Source of the DNA: Bacteroidetes bacterium UBA5543
GTDB taxonomy: Bacteria; Bacteroidota; Bacteroidia; Chitinophagales; Chitinophagaceae
NCBI GenBank assembly: GCA_002423665.1
Contig: DINJ01000138.1
Location: 1,767 to 6,953, forward strand
Length of the DNA stretch: 5,187 bases
Reading direction: 5' to 3'
Below, piece by piece: positions 1 through 5,014 of the stretch. Made by a program: the position numbers and the translations under genes. Below the pieces are notes generated by a model that had not been told where the DNA came from, searched no databases, and was given only the letters and a program-made list of their open reading frames with translations. The stretch's first letter is position 1; the number at the start of each line of letters is the position of its first letter.

Positions 1-172
1 ACTCTTTTTCGCCACACTTGTAACCCCTGTTAGTTGTGTACACTTTGATACTGCCACAATGAGGGCAAGCAGGATTACCAGCCCAGCGTTGTTCAGCGTA
101 CCATGCTTTGCATGTTTCTTCGTCCTTAAAGAAATCTAGTAATGACTGTAAATTTTTGAACTTGGTTATCAT
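1..172 (-). CDS. IS1595-family transposase, N-terminal part (runs off left edge)
   Basis: Partial gene; the first 57 residues are visible, from an ATG at 172-170. The N-terminus is the zinc-ribbon part typical of IS1595 (ISXO2-like) transposases: a leading helix (residues 5-17), a W-Y-x-x-x-R-W segment (24-30), then CPHCG at 36-40 and YKC at 51-53, which supply three of the expected four zinc-binding cysteines. In this family the zinc ribbon precedes a DDE-type catalytic domain, which lies outside the window, so intactness cannot be judged. The enzyme would cut and join DNA for transposition. It is divergent from the HipA-like operon, and the insertion-sequence end should lie between 173 and about 320, but I could not identify its terminal inverted repeat. 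Family call is by recognition of the N-terminal pattern. Confidence 0.8.
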   Translation of the reverse strand, partial: MITKFKNLQSLLDFFKDEETCKAWYAEQRWAGNPACPHCGSIKVYTTNRGYKCGEKE

Positions 173-190
173 TTTAGCGGCTTTGTGATA

Positions 191-198
191 CAAAGATA
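191..198 (-). promoter_or_regulatory. Possible -7 box for the transposase gene
   Basis: On the minus strand this reads TATCTTTG, an exact match to the Bacteroidota -7 consensus TAnnTTTG, about 20 bases before the transposase ATG. No convincing TTG -33 element lies 19-21 bases further upstream, so this is a half-supported promoter. Confidence 0.35.
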
Positions 199-268
199 AT
201 TCTTGTCCCACATAATACCTAATATTTCGCAATGAATTTTACAGATTTTTTACAATAAACATGCCATA

Positions 269-299
269 TTGTAATTTCTAATTATGATTTTATATTTTG
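269..299 (+). promoter_or_regulatory. Probable promoter of the HipA-like/DUF3037 operon
   Basis: A TTG at 269-271 is followed by 19 bases and then TATATTTTG at 291-299. This resembles the Bacteroidota sigma-ABfr promoter (TTG, about 19 bases, TAnnTTTG), though the -7 box has one extra base between TA and TTTG. Transcription would begin around 305, leaving a short AT-rich leader before the TTG start at 323. No Shine-Dalgarno site is visible, which is usual for the phylum. Confidence 0.4.
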
Positions 300-322
300 C
301 CTTTTACACCAAATAGATACCA

Positions 323-1147
323 TTGAAAATCTACAATGCTACAAGGTTTAGCGGGGAAATAGAAAAGGGAGGTTCTACTAAACCTTGGAAAGTTTTTTTA
401 ATGGAAGAAGACGGAGTAGCTAGACCTTATGTAGTAAAAATATTCCCCCAGAAACATATTGAGCAAATCCAATCTACGGGTAAAGAAATAATAGGGAACG
501 TCCTAGCTGATGAATTAGGGCTGTATGTGCCTGAAATGGCGTTAGCTCGTTTTGACGCTGACTTTATCCAATATGTTCTTGATGATAACCAAAGGGAGAA
601 ATTGTCAAAAAGTGATGACTGTTTAAAGTTTGCGTGTAGGCTTCAAGATGGCATGCCAGTTTATACCCAGTCATTAGGCAAAAAGTACCTTAAAAGTTGG
701 GATTTCGCTAACGTCTTTGCTTTTGACTGTCTGGCACACAATTTGGACAGGGGCAAAAGAGTTGACAAGCCAAATATATTAGTTGAGGATGATAACTTTT
801 TATTGATAGACCATGAGCAGATATTACCATTTGTCAATTTCGGCAGTGAGGGTTACTATAAAGAAATAATGACTGCTTTTGACAATAAAGAGTTGAAATA
901 CAAGTATCAACAACACTTGTTTTATTCTATATTAAAAGACATGAGGCGGTCTGACAAAAAGAATGTATTTGATGAATTTGAACTTATGCTTAGGGACTTA
1001 AACATAGATAAAATCAAAGATGTTATAAAAGAAATTAACCATCTTAACATAGAGGTAGGAGATAATGATATATTAATTGAGTACCTTTGTACGTTAAAGA
1101 AAAAATCAAAACAATTCACCGAAACACTATTATCACATATATTATGA
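323..1147 (+). CDS. HipA-like kinase family protein
   Basis: A 274-residue protein with the short, stand-alone HipA-like kinase fold (HipA_2 type) rather than full-length HipA. Visible landmarks are GGSTKP at 16-21 (nucleotide-binding N-terminus), the VVK lysine K39, a catalytic-loop-like HNLDR at 139-143 with D142 as likely catalytic aspartate, PNIL with N151, and LIDHE with D163 as likely metal-binding aspartate. All expected kinase residues therefore seem present. The C-terminal third (about 190-274) is helical and charged. The start is TTG: a TAG stop sits in frame at 314-316, the first in-frame ATG comes after the GGSTKP motif, and the family N-terminus is needed. No hipB-like antitoxin gene is adjacent. 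The stop overlaps the DUF3037 start (ATGA), a pairing seen widely in bacteria. The cellular target is unknown; HipA proper phosphorylates an aminoacyl-tRNA synthetase, but transfer of that role here would be speculation. Confidence 0.85.
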   Translation: MKIYNATRFSGEIEKGGSTKPWKVFLMEEDGVARPYVVKIFPQKHIEQIQSTGKEIIGNVLADELGLYVPEMALARFDADFIQYVLDDNQREKLSKSDDCLKFACRLQDGMPVYTQSLGKKYLKSWDFANVFAFDCLAHNLDRGKRVDKPNILVEDDNFLLIDHEQILPFVNFGSEGYYKEIMTAFDNKELKYKYQQHLFYSILKDMRRSDKKNVFDEFELMLRDLNIDKIKDVIKEINHLNIEVGDNDILIEYLCTLKKKSKQFTETLLSHIL

Positions 1148-2034
1148 AAGCAATACAATACATATATTCAGTGCTTCAATACAAGCATTCCCAAACACTT
1201 GGGGAGGTGCTTAATATTGGCGTACTTATATATGTCCCAAGCATTAAACGACTTTATTTTATATACCCTCAAAAGCTAAATAGGCTTCGTTGTACCTATC
1301 CTCATTTAGCGTCTGAAAAAACCATTAAAGCATATCTACGGAGTTTCGCAGATAAAATCCAAAACCTTAATAAACAATCTGATATATTCATAGATTTTGG
1401 ATTGGACAAGTCCTTAAACTTCTTTGCTGAAACGGAGTTAATACCACAAGACGCAAGTACATTACAATTTACAGAAAGCAAAAAGGGTGTTGAATACACA
1501 GAGAATGTAGATAAGCTAATAGACGACCTTTTTAATTCATATTTACTAGCTTTTGAAAGCCCTATAGGACACACCAATCAAGTAAACGAAGAAGCTATAA
1601 TCTCTAAGTACAAGGGACTTTTGAAAGAATTTGATAAGGAACATAAATTTGAAGAGATAAAAAACAGCAACAGGCTTTTCTATGATTTTACTATAGATGT
1701 TGATGAGCAAAAACATTTTAAGTTTGATGTTGCATGGCAGAATGGCTCTTTAAATCTTGTCAAGCCAATTTCCTTTGATGTTATTAAGCCAGAAACAATA
1801 ATAAACAAGGCTTATCGGTATTTTGGGCAATTTACAGACTTAGAGTCATATGCTCAATCTCACAATTATAGATTTGACCTTATCATTGCTAAGCCCCAAA
1901 ACAGGTCTTTATATAAACCCTATGACGCTGCTTTAGAATTATTGCATAAACCTAATAATGTTAAAATTGTATTAGATAAAGATTTGCCAGACTATACTAA
2001 AAAAACATACGAAGCAATATATAGCGATGACTGA
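1144..2034 (+). CDS. DUF3037 domain-containing protein
   Basis: A 296-residue protein of unknown function. The DUF3037 signature lies at the N-terminus: an aromatic strand (IQYIYSVLQY, 4-13), then GEVLNIGVLIY at 20-30 and a YFIYP strand at 38-42. The remainder has no motif I recognise, no signal peptide and no membrane segment. An in-frame ATG exists 57 bases upstream (1087), but I chose 1144 because its ATG overlaps the stop of the kinase gene as ATGA and because the DUF3037 domain begins immediately after it; the earlier start would add 19 residues overlapping the kinase gene. DUF3037 genes are commonly found beside short HipA-like kinase genes, so the protein is probably a partner, regulator or substrate of that kinase (inference). 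Its stop overlaps the next small gene. Confidence 0.85.
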   Translation: MKAIQYIYSVLQYKHSQTLGEVLNIGVLIYVPSIKRLYFIYPQKLNRLRCTYPHLASEKTIKAYLRSFADKIQNLNKQSDIFIDFGLDKSLNFFAETELIPQDASTLQFTESKKGVEYTENVDKLIDDLFNSYLLAFESPIGHTNQVNEEAIISKYKGLLKEFDKEHKFEEIKNSNRLFYDFTIDVDEQKHFKFDVAWQNGSLNLVKPISFDVIKPETIINKAYRYFGQFTDLESYAQSHNYRFDLIIAKPQNRSLYKPYDAALELLHKPNNVKIVLDKDLPDYTKKTYEAIYSDD

Positions 2035-2200
2035 CAATAAAGACACAGGCAAAAAGCGGGCTTCTAAATACGAAGAGAAAGTAACCTTTGACGGTACTTT
2101 TGAGGATATGGTAAAAATATCAGTTAAGGACGCTGAAAAGCGTATTGAAGAGCGTAAAGAAGCCGAGAAAGACGAAAAGAAAGATAATCAGACCTCTTAG
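2027..2200 (+). CDS. Small highly charged protein, third gene of the HipA-like operon
   Basis: A 57-residue open frame, ATG at 2027-2029 to TAG at 2198-2200, overlapping the DUF3037 stop by 8 bases (ATGACTGA). That overlap, the same strand and the same base composition argue for a real, translationally coupled gene. The protein has about 15 Lys/Arg and 16 Asp/Glu. It has an N-terminal basic stretch (GKKRASKYEEK, 8-18), a short hydrophobic patch (TFEDMVKISV, 24-33) and a long charged, probably helical tail (35-53) ending in NQTS. The KYEEK...GTFEDMVKIS pattern resembles small Bacteroidota proteins I have seen beside other accessory genes, but I cannot name a family. It could be a small antitoxin-like or adaptor protein of the kinase/DUF3037 pair; that is inference from position and size only. 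Confidence 0.6.
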   Translation: MTDNKDTGKKRASKYEEKVTFDGTFEDMVKISVKDAEKRIEERKEAEKDEKKDNQTS

Positions 2201-2328
2201 GAGTTTTGATGTTTACTATCATACGCAGGATAGCGCACTGCGGGAATGACACCCTAACGTGTGTTTTTTCTTTTTAACCTTGTCCCAACACGTATATAGT
2301 TACCCCTAAAGGGGAGATTGATTTTGTA
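2201..2328. other. Intergenic stretch after the + strand operon
   Basis: No gene is supported here. A weak terminator-like motif for the operon lies at 2249-2274: a 4-bp stem (ACAC/GTGT) with a CCTAAC loop, followed by T6-C-T5. It is too short to call with confidence. A small separate palindrome, CCCCT-AA-AGGGG, sits at 2303-2314, just before the first large palindromic element, and may be a remnant of another repeat. Confidence 0.4.
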
Positions 2329-2465
2329 ATTCCTCCTTTGAAGGAGGTGGCACACGAACGTGTGACGGAGGATGTTCTTTCGCGCAGGACAATCGCGTGT
2401 GTATCCATCGCGAGTGTACATCCTCCGCCCTGTGTTCACAGGGCACCTCCTTCAAAGGAGGAATT
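2329..2465. repeat. Palindromic cloverleaf repeat, copy 1
   Basis: A 137-bp imperfect palindrome, about 95% identical to copy 2 at 2884-3020 (7 differences) and in the same orientation. Its parts fit a cloverleaf: a perfect outer stem pairing 2328-2349 with 2444-2465; hairpin 1 at 2351-2364 (CACAC-GAAC-GTGTG); a central arm pairing 2366-2375 (CGGAGGATGT) with 2418-2427, topped by a roughly 42-base CG-rich loop; and hairpin 2 at 2428-2443 (CCCTGTG-TT-CACAGGG). Each half of the outer stem also contains its own palindrome, CCTCCTTTGAAGGAGG. It starts 14 bases beyond the shifted-frame end of the DUF559 gene. The arrangement resembles BIME/REP-type intergenic elements. As RNA it could act as a terminator or stability hairpin for transcripts from either side. 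Confidence 0.9.
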
Positions 2466-2479
2466 TATTCAACCTGTTT

Positions 2480-2550
2480 TCACTTGTTTTCTTCTTGAAT
2501 CTGCCATATAGTGTTTTCTATGATGCGGATAACACCAGTCATGTTTTTTT
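2480..2550 (-). other. Out-of-frame C-terminal tail of the DUF559 gene
   Basis: Downstream of the A-run at 2551-2544 (minus strand), the -1 frame continues without stop for 21 residues, N-M-T-G-V-I-R-I-I-E-N-T-I and onward, ending at TGA 2482-2480. DUF559 proteins normally continue after their LRF...VKK motif with an amphipathic helix of the type xMxxVlrxIE, and this tail has that form. A single added A, or a -1 ribosomal or transcriptional slip, would join it to the main frame and give a 126-residue protein, a usual family length. Confidence 0.7.
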
Positions 2551-2859
2551 TATCTCACTATCGTTAAATCGAAGAAACTGAACACCATAGGCTTCTATTC
2601 TTGACTGACGGTGCGCATCACGTTCATCCGCGCCGTCAAAAATATGCGTGATGCCATCTATCTCAATTACCAGCATCAATTCATGGCAGTAAAAGTCAAC
2701 TATATAATCCAGTATAGGTACTTGCCTGTGAAACTCAACACCCAAGGCTTTCCCCTTAACTGCCTGCCATAAGAGCACTTCGCTTAATATGCCCTGTTTG
2801 CGCAGTTTTCCTGCCAGGTCTTTTAGTTTCGGATTGTATGGAATAACCTTATTGCGCAT
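2539..2859 (-). CDS. DUF559 (Vsr-like) endonuclease-domain protein, frameshifted near C-terminus
   Basis: A 106-residue frame with clear DUF559 features, a family of the PD-(D/E)XK nuclease fold related to very-short-patch repair (Vsr) nucleases. Landmarks: basic N-terminus followed by YNPKLKDLAGKLRK (8-21), LSEVLLWQAVKGK (25-37), FHRQVPILDYIVDFYC (43-58) with D51/D55, the catalytic-type IEIDG (65-69) with E66 and D68, and YGVQFLRF (91-98). The start is the ATG at 2859; an upstream in-frame GTG at 2994 would add 45 residues read wholly from the palindromic repeat and its edge, which does not look like protein. The frame ends early in IKKT at a run of eight A residues, and the expected C-terminal helix follows in the -1 frame (2480-2550). 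The gene may thus be a recent pseudogene, a slippage product or an assembly error. It is tightly bracketed by the two repeat copies (24 and 14 bases away), suggesting the three form one element. Confidence 0.82.
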   Translation of the reverse strand: MRNKVIPYNPKLKDLAGKLRKQGILSEVLLWQAVKGKALGVEFHRQVPILDYIVDFYCHELMLVIEIDGITHIFDGADERDAHRQSRIEAYGVQFLRFNDSEIKKT

Positions 2860-2883
2860 ATAGTAAATATACGCACTCTTTCG

Positions 2884-3020
2884 ATTCCTCCTTTGAAGGA
2901 GGTGGCGCACGAACGTGCGACGGAGGATGTCAACTCGCGCAGGACAATCGCGCGTGTATCCATCGCGAGTGTACATCCTCCGCCCTGTGTTCACAGGGCA
3001 CCTCCTTCAAAGGAGGAATT
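2884..3020. repeat. Palindromic cloverleaf repeat, copy 2
   Basis: The second 137-bp copy, direct orientation relative to copy 1. The outer stem pairs 2884-2904 with 2999-3019; hairpin 1 is 2906-2919 (CGCAC-GAAC-GTGCG); the central arm pairs 2921-2930 with 2973-2982 and is extended inside by ACTCGCG (2933-2939) against CGCGAGT (2964-2970); hairpin 2 is CCCTGTG-TT-CACAGGG at 2983-2998. Hairpin 1 differs from copy 1 by a paired A-to-G and T-to-C change that keeps the stem. The repeat ends 4 bases before the stop codon of the permease gene, so it forms the 3' end of that transcript and may act as its terminator, although no strong T-run follows. Confidence 0.9.
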
Positions 3021-3024
3021 ATTA

Positions 3025-4233
3025 TCAGTGATGCACACCCTTATCAATCTTCCGCTTCACCAGTACAAGTAGTACAACGCCAACAACACTCAATGCAACC
3101 CATACCTGCCAGCCCGGGAAGCGTGCGATATAAATATCCATTTCAAGTGCTGCTTTGGCCGTTTGCACCTGTGCATATATGGCTGCTATGCCTGCGGCTA
3201 TCATTACACCAAGTACAATCAATATATACCGCCTGAAAATAAACCTGCTGAGGAAACGGGGGCTGTAACCGAGTTGTACCAGTAGTTGCAGGTTATGTTG
3301 TGCACGCGTGATGGTGAGTTCTGCGAATAGCGTAAAGACCGATAACCCCATTAGCAGTAATACAATGGCCAGCAGACCCATGCCAAGGGTGGCACCATAT
3401 ACCACTGTGCGCATACGGTTGGCACGCAGCAATTCGTTGTTGGTTTCGTAGCCTGCTTCGTGCAGGTATGCTACCAGCAATTCATCAGACGGGTCTTTTA
3501 CTTTCAATATGATTCTTGCAGGCTGTGGCTCTTGTTGTTCAGGTGCGAAATGCCGGTTGCCATATGTTATAAAAGACTGCGGCACCAATATAGAACTGAT
3601 GCGGTGAGAGAAACCCGCTACACGTGCGGTGTATTCAGCGGCATCGTTATCCGTGCCTACTTTCAGTGTAAAGCGCAGGGTTTGTATCGTGCCTCTCGTC
3701 AATTGTGGTACGCCCTGGTTGGGTGCGTATCCGTAATTATACAGGTTCAGGAATTCTGTAGATACAATAACAGGTACTTCTTTGGCGGTGTATTGCCAGT
3801 ACCAGTCCAGAGGTTTGTCGTCTATAAACCTGTCGGGCACAGACTCAATAAACAGTCGCGTGGAAAACTCCAGGCTGTCACCTTTAAAGCCCACCTCTAC
3901 GGGAAAACGTGCAGAGGTGAACATGCCTATGTCCTGCACTACGGGCAGGCTGCCAAGCGCGCGTATTTCGGTATTGGTAAAGAGTGCCGGTTTCTGTTTG
4001 GTAATTTCCTGCTCCGCATCTATCTGCTTGCTGATAGTGAGGTACGTGCCATCTATGCTGCTCTTATCGTATTTGCCCGATAATGCATCGCGGAAACCTG
4101 TATAGAGGATAATCGCGTATAGCAATATCACCGTACCCATGCATAGCGAAAGCAGTGCCGGCCACAGCCGCTTATTGCCGCGGCGGCGCAGCAGCAGTTT
4201 GCGAAATATCACTTTGCGCGGCCTCTGTTTCAC
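3025..4233 (-). CDS. FtsX/MacB-like ABC transporter permease
   Basis: A 402-residue inner-membrane protein with the four-helix FtsX/MacB layout: TM1 at about 24-45 after a basic cytoplasmic N-terminus, a large periplasmic domain at about 46-275, then TM2 (277-303), TM3 (334-356) and TM4 (374-393) and a short basic tail. The loop after TM2 has the typical coupling pattern, LLVQLGYSPRFLSRFIFRR at 317-335, likely contacting the ATPase. Proteins of this type usually do not move substrate across the inner membrane by themselves but pass ATPase-driven motion to the periplasm (lipoprotein release, peptide efflux, or hydrolase control); the substrate here is unknown. The start is GTG at 4233-4231, overlapping the ATPase stop as GTGA, which implies translational coupling. 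No second permease is adjacent, so a homodimer is likely. The gene ends right against a palindromic repeat. An outer-membrane or adaptor partner is not in the window. Confidence 0.88.
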   Translation of the reverse strand: MKQRPRKVIFRKLLLRRRGNKRLWPALLSLCMGTVILLYAIILYTGFRDALSGKYDKSSIDGTYLTISKQIDAEQEITKQKPALFTNTEIRALGSLPVVQDIGMFTSARFPVEVGFKGDSLEFSTRLFIESVPDRFIDDKPLDWYWQYTAKEVPVIVSTEFLNLYNYGYAPNQGVPQLTRGTIQTLRFTLKVGTDNDAAEYTARVAGFSHRISSILVPQSFITYGNRHFAPEQQEPQPARIILKVKDPSDELLVAYLHEAGYETNNELLRANRMRTVVYGATLGMGLLAIVLLLMGLSVFTLFAELTITRAQHNLQLLVQLGYSPRFLSRFIFRRYILIVLGVMIAAGIAAIYAQVQTAKAALEMDIYIARFPGWQVWVALSVVGVVLLVLVKRKIDKGVHH

Positions 4234-4874
4234 AGCAGCATTTTTTTATCGTACACAAAATCATCGTTCGCGGCAACGGAGGTAACTACGATGCCCGCGC
4301 GCGTAAATCCCGCCACTTCTTTTATCAGGGCTATGGCTTTTTGGCGGTTAAAGAAATCAAGATAACTGAAAGGTTCATCCAGCAGCAGCCATTCAAATGG
4401 TTGTGATAGGGCGCGTACGATTGCTACCCGTTGTTGTTCGCCTGCTGAGAGCTGGCTTACCTCCACGTCCAGTTTGTTGCCCATGCCCAGGCGTTCCAGC
4501 CATTGCTCAGCGTCATAGCCGGTTACTGTATCTGTAATGCGGCGTTTGATATCCACGTTTTCCCATACAGTCAGTTCCGGAAACAATCGCATATCCTGGA
4601 ATACGATGCTGAGCGATGCAGCGCGTAGTTGCGACAGTTGCATGGCGGTCAGTTCTTTCAGGTTGAAAGCGCTCCAATGTACCTTGCCCTCAAAATCTTT
4701 GCGCAACCCGTAGAGGGTATTAATGAATAATGTTTTGCCCGAACCCGATGGGCCCTGCACCAGTATATGCTCCCCCTGGTTGAATACCAAATCCTGCTCC
4801 CATGCCGTAGCATTGTAAGTATTGTGTTGTTGTTTGAGTGGCAGTGGTATAAGATGGTTGATACTGAGCCGCAT
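4230..4874 (-). CDS. ABC transporter ATP-binding protein (LolD/MacB/FtsE-like)
   Basis: A 214-residue ATPase, the normal length for this class. Motifs in order: Walker A GPSGSGKT (41-48), Q-loop VFQD with Q93, signature LSAGEQQRV (142-150, LSAGE in place of LSGGQ), Walker B WLLLDEP (162-168) with catalytic E167, and D-loop SYLD (170-173). The switch histidine normally found in a VTHD-type motif is missing; the matching segment reads VVTSVAANDDF (196-206). This may weaken or alter ATP hydrolysis, or reflect a subfamily habit. It powers the FtsX-like permease encoded by the next gene, whose GTG overlaps this TGA. The start is the ATG at 4874-4872; a purine-rich GAGGA lies about 12 bases upstream on the minus strand. 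The substrate is not evident, and the LolD/FtsE/MacB label is at class level only. Confidence 0.9.
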   Translation of the reverse strand: MRLSINHLIPLPLKQQHNTYNATAWEQDLVFNQGEHILVQGPSGSGKTLFINTLYGLRKDFEGKVHWSAFNLKELTAMQLSQLRAASLSIVFQDMRLFPELTVWENVDIKRRITDTVTGYDAEQWLERLGMGNKLDVEVSQLSAGEQQRVAIVRALSQPFEWLLLDEPFSYLDFFNRQKAIALIKEVAGFTRAGIVVTSVAANDDFVYDKKMLL

Positions 4875-4906
4875 GAAAGAACCGTCCTCTTTATGTTAAA
4901 TCAGGC

Positions 4907-4914
4907 CAAAAGTA
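4907..4914 (-). promoter_or_regulatory. Possible -7 box for the ABC transporter operon
   Basis: On the minus strand this reads TACTTTTG, an exact match to the Bacteroidota -7 consensus TAnnTTTG, 32 bases before the ATPase ATG. The -33 TTG at the proper spacing is not clear. It lies in the 140-base divergent intergenic region shared with the acyl-CoA synthetase gene. For the + strand gene only a weaker match (TATATTTA at 4960-4967) is seen. Confidence 0.4.
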
Positions 4915-5014
4915 ATGAAGATTGCCGCCGAAACATAACTGCAAGCGAAGGAAAAGAGTTATATTTAAGTAGAAAATGTGCGCAGGTATTACTTGACTCT
5001 TAAAACGAATAGCT

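Noticed and set aside
922..1158. Minus-strand frame opposite the end of the kinase gene, as a possible antitoxin
   Set aside because: It lies wholly opposite a recognised coding frame, has no recognisable domain, and its composition is that of an antisense shadow.
2249..2274. Rho-independent terminator for the + strand operon
   Set aside because: The stem is only 4 bp; the T-rich tract alone is not enough to call it as a separate feature. It is mentioned in the intergenic entry.
2328..2465. Repeat as a tRNA gene or tRNA-like molecule
   Set aside because: The cloverleaf shape is suggestive, but the outer stem is 22 bp, and no T-loop GTTCRANNC in the right place, no anticodon-like arm of normal size and no CCA-type end are present.
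2254..2581. Open frames on both strands across repeat copy 1
   Set aside because: They are by-products of a GC-rich palindrome with few stops; the same HLLQRRN peptide appears on both strands because the ends of the repeat mirror each other. Such peptides may exist in databases as hypothetical proteins but have no support here.
2860..2994. N-terminal extension of the DUF559 frame through repeat copy 2 from a GTG at 2994
   Set aside because: The extra 45 residues are a translation of the palindrome and its edge, and copy 1 gives nearly the same peptide with no nuclease after it. The family N-terminus begins at the ATG at 2859.
2329..3020. CRISPR array with two repeats
   Set aside because: The repeats are 137 bp and internally palindromic, with a protein gene between them; there is no regular short spacer pattern and no cas gene.
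3460..4406. Long + strand open frames opposite the permease and ATPase genes
   Set aside because: The minus strand encodes well-recognised ABC transporter proteins with all main motifs; the opposite frames have no domain and are shadows.
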